A DNA stretch of 64,000 bases from Palsa-465 sp963800475 (GTDB taxonomy: Bacteria; Actinomycetota; Thermoleophilia; Solirubrobacterales; Solirubrobacteraceae), in assembly GCA_963800475.1 (NCBI GenBank), contig CAWDAZ010000004.1:496001-560000 (forward strand). Direction: 5' to 3'. Under the pieces are notes generated by a model. That model searched no databases. It saw nothing but the letters and a program-made list of their open reading frames with translations, and was not told the origin of the DNA. Positions 26,063 to 34,085 of the stretch are shown here, in pieces. Each line of letters starts with the position of its first letter. Position 1 is the stretch's first letter. The position numbers and the translations under genes were made by a program.

Positions 26063-27295
26063 ATGCTTGAATGGATCGGGGGCACCGCCGGCAGTGCGCG
26101 TTGGCGTCGCAGTGCTGTCGCGGCGGCGACGGCGTTGGTCATCCTCACCGTCACTGCGGCCGCGCAGGCTTCCTCGCGCGATGAGGCCGCGCCTGTTGAC
26201 ATGGCGCGGACCGGCGGCATCGCGGGTCAGTACATCGTGGTCCTCAAGGGTGCTTTGCCGAGCAAGCCGACCGAGCGATCCGAAAAGGACGCGAAAGCAG
26301 AGGATGCGCGCGTTGCCTCCTCGGTGAAGGCAAAGCCGCTGTTCGAGTACGACGCGGACCTGAAGGGGTTTGCGGCGGATCTGACCAGCGTGCAGCTTTT
26401 CGAGCTCAGGCATTCCCCGCAGGTGGAGTATGTGGACCAGGATGAACGCGTCACCGAGACGGCGACGCAGACCGCCGCTCCGTGGGATCTTGATCGCATC
26501 GACCAGCCCTCCCTGCCCCTCAATGGCACCTACGACTATTCGTCGGACGGTGCCGGTGTCACCGTGTACGTAATCGATACCGGGATATATACGGCCAACT
26601 CTGATTTCGGCTCCCGGGCTTCCTTCGGCGCTAACACGGTCGACGCAGACAATCGCGACTGCAACGGGCACGGCACGCACGTCGCGGGGACCGTCGGCGG
26701 GACCAAGTACGGAGTCGCCAAGCTCGCGAAGCTTGTCGGGGTTAAGGCTCTCAATTGCGCCGGCTCGGGAACCATGGCGGGAATAATCGCGGCTGTGAAT
26801 TGGGTCACGGCGCATCATGTTGCCGACAAGTCCGTGGCGAACATGTCGCTTGGCGGAGGTAAGACTGAGGCGCTGAATCAGGCCGTGAATGAAATGGTTG
26901 ACTCCGGCGTGTTCGCAAGCGTCGCAGCCGGTAACAGCAACCAGAGTGCTTGTAACTTTTCTCCGGCGAGTGCGCCGGCAGCGTTCACGGTCGCCGCGAG
27001 CGACTCCGAAGACCGCAAAGCGACGTTCTCGAATCACGGCCCATGCGTCGACGCCTACGCACCCGGGGTCGCAGTCCCCAGCGATTGGATCGGGAGCCCG
27101 ACGGCGACCAACACGATCAGCGGTACCTCGATGGCCTCGCCGGTGGTGGCCGGCATTGCGGCGCTGTATCTCTCAGGTCATACGAGTACGCCCGCCGCGA
27201 CCAGCGCGTGGATCGTGGATCACGCGACGACCGGCGTAATCAACGGTAACGCGGCAGATACGGTGAATCGCCTGGTAGAAAAGGCCGACCTCTAA
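26063..27295 (+). CDS. secreted S8 family serine peptidase (subtilase), proteinase-K-like
   Basis: 410 residues from ATG 26063, after AAGGAGGG. A signal peptide (residues about 1-37) is followed by an inhibitor-I9-type propeptide (QYIVVLKGALP to VEYVDQDE, about 56-128). The catalytic domain comes next: Asp172 in VYVIDTGI, His203 in NGHGTHVAGT, the Asn-type oxyanion region AAGNSNQSACNFSP, and Ser356 in GTSMASP. The chain stops shortly after the catalytic domain with no C-terminal extension. It should self-cleave and degrade proteins outside the cell. The gene ends 46 bases before the tRNA-Thr repeat, as the last cargo gene of the element. Confidence 0.94.
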   Translation: MLEWIGGTAGSARWRRSAVAAATALVILTVTAAAQASSRDEAAPVDMARTGGIAGQYIVVLKGALPSKPTERSEKDAKAEDARVASSVKAKPLFEYDADLKGFAADLTSVQLFELRHSPQVEYVDQDERVTETATQTAAPWDLDRIDQPSLPLNGTYDYSSDGAGVTVYVIDTGIYTANSDFGSRASFGANTVDADNRDCNGHGTHVAGTVGGTKYGVAKLAKLVGVKALNCAGSGTMAGIIAAVNWVTAHHVADKSVANMSLGGGKTEALNQAVNEMVDSGVFASVAAGNSNQSACNFSPASAPAAFTVAASDSEDRKATFSNHGPCVDAYAPGVAVPSDWIGSPTATNTISGTSMASPVVAGIAALYLSGHTSTPAATSAWIVDHATTGVINGNAADTVNRLVEKADL

Positions 27296-27341
27296 GCCGC
27301 GTCCGTCGCCGCGCTGACGATACGAGCTGGAGAAGAACAAG

Positions 27342-27385
27342 AGCCCACCGGGGGACTCGAACCCCCAACCGCTTGATTACAAATC
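27342..27385 (-). repeat. right attachment-site repeat within tRNA-Thr
   Basis: Identical to 20686-20729. It covers the 3' part of the intact tRNA-Thr gene plus one flanking base. Confidence 0.9.
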
Positions 27386-27414
27386 AAGTGCTCTGCCAGT
27401 TGAGCTAGGTGGGC
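27343..27414 (-). tRNA. tRNA-Thr(TGT)
   Basis: 72 bases that fold into the full cloverleaf: acceptor stem GCCCACC/GGTGGGC, D arm GCTC/GAGC, anticodon stem CTTGA/TCAAG around loop TTTGTAA with anticodon TGT, and T arm GGGGG-TTCGAGT-CCCCC. The CCA end is not encoded. Its 3' half is duplicated at 20686-20729, marking it as an integration site. Confidence 0.95.
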
Positions 27415-27487
27415 ACGCGTGGAGCAGTGTCGCACGGAGGCGGGCCGCCTCTTCCGGGCGGGCCGGGGGCGGGCCGGACGCCCGCGC

Positions 27488-28033
27488 CTACTCGCCCGAC
27501 TCGGCCGTGAACGCGTGCTCGAGTGAACCGTGGCCGTTGCTCGAGAAGGTGGCATCGGCCAGTGGCGGAGTGGGTTCGGGAACCGCGTTCAGCCGTCGCT
27601 CGAGCTCGCCGAGGACGAGGCCGAACAGCAGGTGGCGGACCGACGCCTGCGCGAGCGCCTTGCGATTCCCCGCCAGCCTCGGGAGCTTCTTGCGCCTCGG
27701 GTGGAGGCGGTCTGACAACGACGCAAGCGGCCAGGTCGTGAAGTTCTCCGTCAGCGCCACGAGCGGCCCGCGGACGGCGGGCGGCAGCGGGATCACCGGC
27801 GCGATGTTCGCATAGATCGCGCCGAACACGGCGCCGTTCACGAGGTGCCACGCCAGCCCGGCGGGGTACCAGCTGTCGCTCGCGACGACCGCCCGGCCGA
27901 GCACTTCGATGTCGTCGTAGTCGTTCTCGAATAGGGCTTTGTCGAGCGGCTGCTCGAGCGCCCAGGCCGCGGACGCGATCGCGCCGGCGACGGCGCCTCT
28001 GAGTGTCCGGGTTCGATACACGCCGGAAGCCAT
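27488..28033 (-). CDS. membrane-associated protein, function unknown
   Basis: 181 residues from ATG 28033 (the frame continues upstream without protein character). Two Ala/Gly-rich hydrophobic segments are visible: GAVAGAIASAAWALEQPLDK near the start and LAWHLVNGAVFGAIYANIAP in the middle. A basic region with RLHPRRKKLPRLAGNRKALA and a helix LLFGLVLGELERRL follow. It resembles small membrane proteins of the DUF1440/YqhR kind only in layout. The PlsC-GpsA gene diverges from it 49 bases away. Confidence 0.6.
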   Translation of the reverse strand: MASGVYRTRTLRGAVAGAIASAAWALEQPLDKALFENDYDDIEVLGRAVVASDSWYPAGLAWHLVNGAVFGAIYANIAPVIPLPPAVRGPLVALTENFTTWPLASLSDRLHPRRKKLPRLAGNRKALAQASVRHLLFGLVLGELERRLNAVPEPTPPLADATFSSNGHGSLEHAFTAESGE

Positions 28034-28081
28034 GAGTCGCAACTGTAACGGCAGTGCCTGGCGTGGGTAGGGCAAAGTGCG

Positions 28082-29746
28082 ATGGATCACAAAGCTCTGC
28101 ACCGCCACGCGCGAGAGCGCGGAGTCAACTTCGTCGTCTACCTGATCGTCCGGGCGCTGTTCCAGCCGTTCTTCCATCTGTACTTCCGGCTGGCGCGGAT
28201 CGGCCGAGAGCACATCCCGCAGGAAGGGCCGGTGATCGTCGCCGCCAACCACCGGAGCTTCCTCGATCCGTTCGTGATCGGGACGATGGCGCGGCGGCCG
28301 ATGTACTACGTCGCCAAGGAGGAGCTGTTCGAGAAGCGGTGGATGGCGTGGGTGCTGAACGCGTTGGGCGCGTTTCCGGTCAAGCGCGGGATGGGCGACG
28401 AGGACTCGATCGACACCGCCAAGGCGATCCTCGCGCGCGGGGATATCGTGCTGATCTTCCCGGAGGGGACCCGGACGCGGCCGGGCTCGCTCGGCAAGCC
28501 CAAGCGCGGAGTCGGCCGGCTGGCGCTGGAGTCAGGTGCGCCGGTCGTCCCGGTGGCCGTGATCGGCACCGAGGACGTCCGCAGAGGATGGAGGATCCTC
28601 CCGCGCAAGGTGCGGATCCGCGCCGGGCGTGCGCTGCGCTTCCCCTGCGTCGAGCACGCCTCGCCGCAGCTCGCCGGAGCGGTCACCGACCGGATCTGGC
28701 CGTGCGTGATGCTCCAGTGGGAGTGGCTTGGCGGGCTCGCTCCGATCCGCCGTGCGGCGATCATCGGGGCGGGCTCGTGGGGAACCAGCCTCGCGGTCAC
28801 GCTCGCGCGCGCCGGCGTCGAGGTCGATCTCGGCTGTCGCACCCAGGAGCAGGCCGACGAGCTCCGGGGCACCCGGCGCAACCAGCGCTACCTACCGGAC
28901 GTCGAGCTGCCGGACTCGGTCAGGGCGCTCCGCGCCGCCGAGCTGCAGCTCGGGCACCACGATCTGATCTGTCTCGCGGTGCCGGCGCGCTCGCTGCCCA
29001 GCGTGATGGCGGCGCACGGCGAGTGGATCCCCCGCCGCGCCGGGGTGCTGATGCTTTCGAAGGGGTTGGTGCCGCCGTTGGGCACGATCCCGTCGGCGTT
29101 TGCGGCTGAGCGATGCGGCGCCCGTGCGGCGGCGGTACTCGGAGGCCCCGCGCACGCTGCCGAGGTGCTCGAGAATGGCGCGTCGGTCGTGCTGGCCGCG
29201 CACGACCGTGGGTTCGCGCGGCAGCTGAAAGATGTGATGCGCAGCGCCGGCCTCGACGTGTCGGTCACCGTTGACGTGACGGGCGTCGAGCTGGCCGGCT
29301 GCGCGAAGAACGCCGCCGCGCTCGCTGCCGCCGCGGCATCCGTCGCTGGACCGAACATCGCGGGCGCGGCCGCGGGCAAGGTGTTCGCCGAGGTCGACGC
29401 GCTTGCGCGCCTACACGGAGGCCGGCCGGAGACGTTCGCGGGCCTGGCCGGGGTGGGGGACCTGGTCGCGACCGTCGGCGCCGCCGGCTCGCGCAACCGC
29501 CGGGCCGGGGAGCTGCTCGCGCAGGGCGTGCCGGGGCCCGAGATCGTCGATGCGCTCGGACAGACGGCGGAGGCGGTCGACTCGGTGCCGCTGCTGGCCA
29601 ACGTCGCCCGCGACGCCAATGTCGATGCGCCGGCGCTGACCAGCCTCGCCGCGCTGGTCGAGGGCAAGATCGAGCCCGAGCGGTGGACGGCAACCGTCAC
29701 GGATCCGGCCTGGCTTCGGAAGAAGACGACTGTCCGCGCGGCCTGA
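28082..29746 (+). CDS. fused 1-acylglycerol-3-phosphate acyltransferase and glycerol-3-phosphate dehydrogenase
   Basis: 554 residues in one frame. Residues 1-215 are a PlsC-type acyltransferase: NHRSFLD (H-x4-D, His57 and Asp62), FPEGTR (126-131) and a hydrophobic segment near the N-terminus. From about 222 a complete GpsA-type dehydrogenase follows: the NAD(P)-binding GAGSWG (229-234), a central LGGPAHAAEV, the catalytic Lys407 in GCAKNAAALA and the C-terminal helical domain with GLAGVGDLVAT. The first half acylates lysophosphatidate; the second reduces dihydroxyacetone phosphate to sn-glycerol 3-phosphate. The fusion therefore joins supply of the phospholipid backbone to a later acylation step. 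No break or shift separates the halves. Confidence 0.93.
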   Translation: MDHKALHRHARERGVNFVVYLIVRALFQPFFHLYFRLARIGREHIPQEGPVIVAANHRSFLDPFVIGTMARRPMYYVAKEELFEKRWMAWVLNALGAFPVKRGMGDEDSIDTAKAILARGDIVLIFPEGTRTRPGSLGKPKRGVGRLALESGAPVVPVAVIGTEDVRRGWRILPRKVRIRAGRALRFPCVEHASPQLAGAVTDRIWPCVMLQWEWLGGLAPIRRAAIIGAGSWGTSLAVTLARAGVEVDLGCRTQEQADELRGTRRNQRYLPDVELPDSVRALRAAELQLGHHDLICLAVPARSLPSVMAAHGEWIPRRAGVLMLSKGLVPPLGTIPSAFAAERCGARAAAVLGGPAHAAEVLENGASVVLAAHDRGFARQLKDVMRSAGLDVSVTVDVTGVELAGCAKNAAALAAAAASVAGPNIAGAAAGKVFAEVDALARLHGGRPETFAGLAGVGDLVATVGAAGSRNRRAGELLAQGVPGPEIVDALGQTAEAVDSVPLLANVARDANVDAPALTSLAALVEGKIEPERWTATVTDPAWLRKKTTVRAA

Positions 29747-29766
29747 CCGCGGCTACGCTCCATGTT

Positions 29767-30321
29767 GTGCTCGAGCCACTACCCAGGGACAAGGCGGAGC
29801 TCGACGCGCGGTTCTCGGAGCTGTACCGCACGCACCTGCGCGACGTCTACTCGTACAGCTACTACCGGGTCGGCAACCACCACGATGCCGAGGACCTCAC
29901 CGAGCAGACCTTTCTGCAGGCGTACCGGCACTTCGAGCGCGCGTTGCGCGAGTCCAACGGCCGGCCGCTGCGCCCGTGGCTCATTCGCATCGCCCACAAC
30001 CTCGCGGCCAACTTCTACCGCGACCGCTCGCGCCGGCCGGAGTCGGCGATCGAGGACGCGGGAATGGTGTCGGCTCCGCACACAACCGAATCGATCGTCG
30101 AAGGTCGCGAGGAGCTCAGGGCGATCCTGGAGGGCGTGCAGAAGCTTCCCGACGACCGGCGCGAGGCTCTGATCATGCGCTTCGCGCTCGGCATGGACAA
30201 CCGCGAGATCGCGCGGGCACTCGGACGCTCAGACGGCGCGACGAAGGTGCTGCTGCACCGCGCGATCCGGCAGCTCGAGGGGATCGTCGCCGAGGACACC
30301 GGCAAGGCTGGAGCGCGATGA
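29767..30321 (+). CDS. sigma-70 family RNA polymerase sigma factor (ECF type)
   Basis: 184 residues from GTG 29767; an earlier in-frame reading overlaps the preceding gene and lacks character. Region 2 contains LYRTHLRDVYSYSYYRVGNH, DLTEQTFLQAYRHFE and RPWLIRIAHNLAANFYRD. Region 4 contains LPDDRREALIMRFALGMDN with the REIARALGRSDGATKVLLHR helix-turn-helix. There is no Shine-Dalgarno site. A TACGCT box lies about 12 bases before the GTG, so a leaderless transcript is possible. The next gene overlaps by 4 bases and is the likely regulatory partner. Confidence 0.88.
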   Translation: MLEPLPRDKAELDARFSELYRTHLRDVYSYSYYRVGNHHDAEDLTEQTFLQAYRHFERALRESNGRPLRPWLIRIAHNLAANFYRDRSRRPESAIEDAGMVSAPHTTESIVEGREELRAILEGVQKLPDDRREALIMRFALGMDNREIARALGRSDGATKVLLHRAIRQLEGIVAEDTGKAGAR

Positions 30322-30668
30322 ACGCCAGCGCCGCCGAGTTCGAATCGCTCCTGCGCCAGGCGCTGCAGCCGGTCGACCCGCCGGCTGACCTGGTCGAGCG
30401 GCTCGAGATCACACTCGTCAGCTTGACCGCGGCCGCCCAGGAAGAGCTCGAGGCGTGGGAGCTGTCCGCGATGCGTGACCCGCGCAACTGGATCCGTCCG
30501 GCCGCCGCTGCGGTGGTCGGCGTGAGCGCAGGGACCGCGCTCGTCGCGCTGCGGGTGCGTTCGCGGCATCGCTCCCGGCGCCAGCAGTCGCGCAACCCGT
30601 TCGAGCTCGCCGCACGGACGCTGCGAGACGCTGCGGACGAGGCGCGGCGCCTCTCGCCGAAGCGCTGA
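30318..30668 (+). CDS. single-helix membrane protein, probable partner of the upstream sigma factor
   Basis: 116 residues. The ATG overlaps the sigma-factor stop (ATGA). An acidic N-terminal region (EFESLLRQALQPVDPPADLV, LERLEITL-type helix) of about 55 residues is followed by one transmembrane helix (about 58-75) and a very basic tail. Position and layout fit an anti-sigma factor, but there is no zf-HC2 motif and no known anti-sigma family that I can recognise. Confidence 0.6.
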   Translation: MNASAAEFESLLRQALQPVDPPADLVERLEITLVSLTAAAQEELEAWELSAMRDPRNWIRPAAAAVVGVSAGTALVALRVRSRHRSRRQQSRNPFELAARTLRDAADEARRLSPKR

Positions 30669-30714
30669 TCAGCGTCGGCGGGCCGCGCCGACGCCGCTGC
30701 TAGCGTCACCCACC

Positions 30715-31557
30715 ATGGCCGTCTGCTACCGCCACCCGTCGCGCGAGACGGGGGTGTCGTGTTCCTCCTGCGGCCGGCCGATCTGCCCCGACTGCATGAC
30801 CCCGACTTCGGTTGGGATGCGGTGCCCGGAGTGCTCGCGTGAGCGCACCAAGGTGAGGACGGCGCGGTCGATCGGGGGTGGAAGGCCTGTCGTGACGCAG
30901 GCATTGATCGCGATCAACGTGGTCGCGTTCCTGGTGGAGTTGGCCGGCGGCGCGACGCTCAGCTCTGGGGGTGGGGGGACGATCTGGACAAACGGCGTGC
31001 TGTTCGGACCCTCGATCCACATCCAACACGAGTACTGGCGACTCGTCACCGGCGGGTTCCTCCACGACGGGTTCCTCCACATCCTCGTCAACATGGTGTC
31101 GCTGTACTTCGTGGGGATGGTGCTCGAACCGGCGATCGGGCATGTCAACTTCGCGGCCGTGTACTTCGCGTCGCTGCTGGCCGGCTCGTTCGGGGCGCTC
31201 CTGTTTCAGCCCGGTGTACAGACGGTCGGCGCATCCGGCGCGATCTTCGGCATCTTCGGGGCGCTGATCATCGTCGCCTACCACCGCGGAATCCCGATCT
31301 GGCAGAGCGGCCTCGGATTTGTGCTCGTGTTCAACCTGCTGTTCTCGTTCACGGCCTCCGGGATCTCGGTCGGCGGCCACCTCGGGGGACTCGTCGCGGG
31401 GCTGATCTGCGGCGAGATGATCGTTCAGTGGACCGAGCGCCGGCGGATGCCCGGGCTCGCGCTGGCTGGGATCGCGGCGGTCGGAATCGTCAGCGTGATC
31501 GGCGCGATCGCCGTCGCGGGCAGCCACGGCCTGACGCCGCACGGACTCACGCTGTAG
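30715..31557 (+). CDS. rhomboid intramembrane serine protease with N-terminal zinc finger
   Basis: 280 residues. The first 45 carry a B-box-like zinc cluster: Cys4 and His7, then C-x2-C (16, 19), C-x2-C (24, 27) and C-x2-C (37, 40). The rhomboid part has six hydrophobic segments. Catalytic Ser174 lies in GASGAIFG, catalytic His222 in GGHLGG, and HILVN (His122, Asn126) supplies the oxyanion region. It cleaves transmembrane substrates within the membrane. The substrate is unknown; the membrane-anchored partner of the sigma factor just upstream is one candidate, but this is inference. Confidence 0.93.
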   Translation: MAVCYRHPSRETGVSCSSCGRPICPDCMTPTSVGMRCPECSRERTKVRTARSIGGGRPVVTQALIAINVVAFLVELAGGATLSSGGGGTIWTNGVLFGPSIHIQHEYWRLVTGGFLHDGFLHILVNMVSLYFVGMVLEPAIGHVNFAAVYFASLLAGSFGALLFQPGVQTVGASGAIFGIFGALIIVAYHRGIPIWQSGLGFVLVFNLLFSFTASGISVGGHLGGLVAGLICGEMIVQWTERRRMPGLALAGIAAVGIVSVIGAIAVAGSHGLTPHGLTL

Positions 31558-31573
31558 CGCCGCCGGTGCGGCT

Positions 31574-32725
31574 CTACGACGCCGCGCGCACCGAGTCGTA
31601 GAGCCGCTGGAGATCGTCGAGCAGGCGCGCAGCCGAGAACCGGTTGCGCACGTCCTCGCGGGCCGCGGCTCCAAGTCGCTCGCGCTCCTCGGGACGGTCC
31701 ATCAGCTCCGCGGCGGTCTCGGCCAGTGCGGCTGGATCGCCGGGCGGGACGAGGCGACCCGTGACGCCGTCGCGGATGATCTCCGGAAGGCCGCCGTGGG
31801 CGCTGGCGATCACGGCGCACCCGGCGGCGGCGGCCTCGATCGCCGCGCCGGGGAGCGGATCGGGCTCGGTAGAGGGGACCGCGACAAGGTCCGCGGCGCC
31901 GAGCACCGTCTCGACGTCGTCGCGGAAGCCGAGCAACCTGACCCGGCGCTCGACGCCGAGGCGGCGGGCAAGCTCGAGCACGCGCTCGGTTCGCGACTCG
32001 GCCCCGGGCCACGCCTCGCCCGCGATCAGCCCCACCGCACGACGATCGCTGAGCGCCGGCTCGGCGAGCGCGCGAACCAGCACGTCCTGGCCCTTCCAGT
32101 CGGAGATCCTGCCGAGCACCGCGATCGCCGGCTCGGCGAGGTCGAGCCCGAGTGCGCGCCTGGCGGTCTCGCGCGGCGGCCGGTCGAGCTCCAGCGCCAG
32201 TCCATCGTGGACCACCTGAACGCGGCCGGCCCCGCGGAACTGAGCGGCGGTCGCCTCCGAGACGCACGGCAGCGCGGCGGCGGTCGTCAGCAGCGATCGG
32301 TAGCGCGGCCACAGCCGCCCGAACCTCGAATAGATCTCGCGCACGTGCCAGACGTGGGGGACCCGGCCGAGCGCGGCGGCGGCCGCGCCGCCCAGCACCA
32401 CGGAGGTGTTCGAATGGACGAGCGCTACGTGACGGCGGCGCACGAGCGTGCCGAGCACCGCCGCATCACGAGCGAGCGCGGCGGCGACCGACGCGATCCC
32501 GCGCACAGTCGCGTGCTCGCGCCTGAGCACGCTCAGCGCGTGCACCCGCACCTCGACGCCCGCCTGGCGGAGGTCGTCGGCGAGCGGCCCGTTCGATGGC
32601 AGTACCACCAGCGGCCGGTAGCGTTCCGGATCGAGGCGCGAGGCGATCAGCTCGAGCTGGCGATCGGCGCCATAGCGGCCGCTCGACGAGTGGAGCAGCA
32701 GGACGGTCGCGGGACCGGGGCTCAA
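31574..32725 (-). CDS. glycosyltransferase family 4 protein
   Basis: 383 residues from TTG 32725, placed just after the stop of the BtuF-like gene; the frame extends upstream but only as a shadow. The N-terminal Rossmann part opens VLLLHSSSGRYGADRQLELI and includes VALVHSNTSVVLGG. The C-terminal part has AVLGRISDWKGQDVLVRAL and the retaining E-x7-E region (AVPSTEPDPLPGAAIEAAAA, with GCAVIASAHGGLPEII), which binds the sugar nucleotide. It transfers a sugar to an unknown acceptor, probably an envelope glycoconjugate. Confidence 0.9.
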   Translation of the reverse strand: MSPGPATVLLLHSSSGRYGADRQLELIASRLDPERYRPLVVLPSNGPLADDLRQAGVEVRVHALSVLRREHATVRGIASVAAALARDAAVLGTLVRRRHVALVHSNTSVVLGGAAAAALGRVPHVWHVREIYSRFGRLWPRYRSLLTTAAALPCVSEATAAQFRGAGRVQVVHDGLALELDRPPRETARRALGLDLAEPAIAVLGRISDWKGQDVLVRALAEPALSDRRAVGLIAGEAWPGAESRTERVLELARRLGVERRVRLLGFRDDVETVLGAADLVAVPSTEPDPLPGAAIEAAAAGCAVIASAHGGLPEIIRDGVTGRLVPPGDPAALAETAAELMDRPEERERLGAAAREDVRNRFSAARLLDDLQRLYDSVRAAS

Positions 32726-32727
32726 AC

Positions 32728-33621
32728 CTAGACGTCGACGGTCAGCGCCCGTCCCGGCGCCTCGGGGACCAGCTCCGGGTGCAGGATGTGGGCCAGCAGC
32801 TCGAGGCCGTCGACGATCCGCGGGCCGGGCCTCGAGAAGTACGACGCCGCGTCGACCGCCACGACCTCGCCGGCGCCAAGCCTCGCGAGCTGGTCGCGAT
32901 GCATCTCCGCCTCGCGATACGCGAGCTCGGCGCCGAAGCCGCACGGCATCACGATCACGATGTCAGGCTGAACGGCCGCTACCTCCTCCCAGCTGCGCTG
33001 CTCCGAGTGCTCGCCCGCGAATCCGAGCGCGTCCTCGCCGCCCGCGTACTTGATCAGCTGGGGAGTCCAGTGCCCGGCGACGAACGGCGGATCGAGCCAC
33101 TCGAGCGCCACGACCCGCGGCCGCCTCCGGGCGCCGCGGACGGCGAGCCGGACGCGGTCGATCCGAGCCGACGCGTCGTTGACGAGCTCGACCGCCGCGT
33201 CCTTGGCATCGGTGGCCTGGGCGAGCGTCCGGGCGTCGCCGAGCACCTCTCCGACGGTGCGCGGGTCGAGCGAGACCACGCGCGGGCGCGACTCGAGCTC
33301 CTGGGCGATCGTGCGCACGTCGTCGAAGGAGACCGCGCACACCGTGCATAGCGCCTGGGTGACGATCAGGTCGGGCTCGAGCTCGCGAAGCCGCTCGACG
33401 TCGAGCTCGTAGATCGACTGTCCTGCGAGCGTGCGCTCCTTGACCGCCGCGTCGATCTGCGCGGTGCTCAACCCCGACGGCAGCACGTCGCGCGTGACCT
33501 TCGGCAGCTCGGCGACCGCCGGTGGAAAATCACATTCGTGCGTGACGCCCACAACCTGTTCAGCGAGGCCCAGCGCGAACAGCATCTCCGTCGCGGAAGG
33601 TACGAGGCTTACGATCCGCAT
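32728..33621 (-). CDS. BtuF-like cobalamin-binding protein
   Basis: 297 residues from ATG 33621 (GTG 33642 is also in frame). It has the periplasmic-binding-protein fold of the BtuF group: MRIVSLVPSATEMLFALG, GVTHECDFP, DLIVTQALCTVCAVS and PGPRIVDGLELLAHILHP. It lacks a signal peptide or lipobox, and no BtuCD genes are near, so a cytoplasmic role such as corrinoid handling is more likely than uptake. No cobalamin riboswitch was seen upstream. The glycosyltransferase gene follows directly. Confidence 0.85.
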   Translation of the reverse strand: MRIVSLVPSATEMLFALGLAEQVVGVTHECDFPPAVAELPKVTRDVLPSGLSTAQIDAAVKERTLAGQSIYELDVERLRELEPDLIVTQALCTVCAVSFDDVRTIAQELESRPRVVSLDPRTVGEVLGDARTLAQATDAKDAAVELVNDASARIDRVRLAVRGARRRPRVVALEWLDPPFVAGHWTPQLIKYAGGEDALGFAGEHSEQRSWEEVAAVQPDIVIVMPCGFGAELAYREAEMHRDQLARLGAGEVVAVDAASYFSRPGPRIVDGLELLAHILHPELVPEAPGRALTVDV

Positions 33622-33696
33622 CGGCCGGGTTTGGGTCCGCACGCCAGGCGGGAAGCTAGAGACTGAACCACTCCGAACATTTCCGAGGGGGACGAT

Positions 33697-33981
33697 ATGC
33701 CAGATCTTCTGCGCGATGACGACATCGCTTCGAGGCTAGAGGGCAGCGAGTGGCAGCGGGAGGGAGACGAGATCGTGCGCGAGCTCAAGTTCGAGGACTT
33801 CGCGGCCGCGATGGCGTTCGTCAACCGGGTCGCGGAGGTCGCCGAGCAGGCCAATCATCATCCCGACATCCTCGTCCACGGGTGGAACAGGGTACGGCTC
33901 AGCCTCACCAACCATTCGGCCGGCGGACTCACCGACGCCGACTTCGAGATGGCCGGCACGATCGACGAACTCAATTATTGA
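33697..33981 (+). CDS. pterin-4a-carbinolamine dehydratase
   Basis: 94 residues from ATG 33697, with GAGGGGG as ribosome-binding site. The family signature is complete: a helix with AMAFVNRVAEVAEQANHHPD (the paired catalytic His), then the strand WNRVRLSLTNHSAGGLTDAD with the third His. The enzyme dehydrates 4a-hydroxytetrahydrobiopterin in pterin recycling. In bacteria without aromatic hydroxylases such proteins may serve in molybdopterin metabolism. No hydroxylase gene is near. Confidence 0.92.
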   Translation: MPDLLRDDDIASRLEGSEWQREGDEIVRELKFEDFAAAMAFVNRVAEVAEQANHHPDILVHGWNRVRLSLTNHSAGGLTDADFEMAGTIDELNY

Positions 33982-34085
33982 ATTGCGATCCCCGGCTGGT
34001 GCTAGCGTTCCGCGCGTCGCTGAATGAACGACGATCCACCCCGAAGTAGCGGCGGCGCCAGAGCGGGCTCGAGCGCGCCGCGGCC

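Larger units (their letters stand above)
20686..27385. mobile_element. putative tRNA-Thr-integrated element
   Basis: The interval is bounded by two perfect 44-base direct repeats (20686-20729 and 27342-27385). The right copy is the 3' part of an intact tRNA-Thr gene and the left copy is the same fragment without the 5' half. This is the footprint of site-specific integration into a tRNA 3' end. The cargo is a sulfatase, an aquaporin, a secreted protein and a subtilase, with decayed frames between them. No intact integrase, excisionase or replication gene is present, so the element would be fixed or would need help to move. Confidence 0.6.

Noticed and set aside
25478..27037. Minus-strand frame of 519 codons opposite the secreted protein and subtilase genes
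   Set aside because: The plus strand holds a convincing signal peptide, propeptide and catalytic triad. The minus frame has no recognisable feature.
28054..29109. Plus-strand frame of 351 codons overlapping the PlsC-GpsA gene in another frame
   Set aside because: Arg/Gly/Ala-rich translation without motifs. The fused enzyme in the neighbouring frame explains the DNA.
33622..33696. A cobalamin riboswitch before the BtuF-like gene
   Set aside because: The gap is under 80 bases and shows none of the conserved B12-box sequence.
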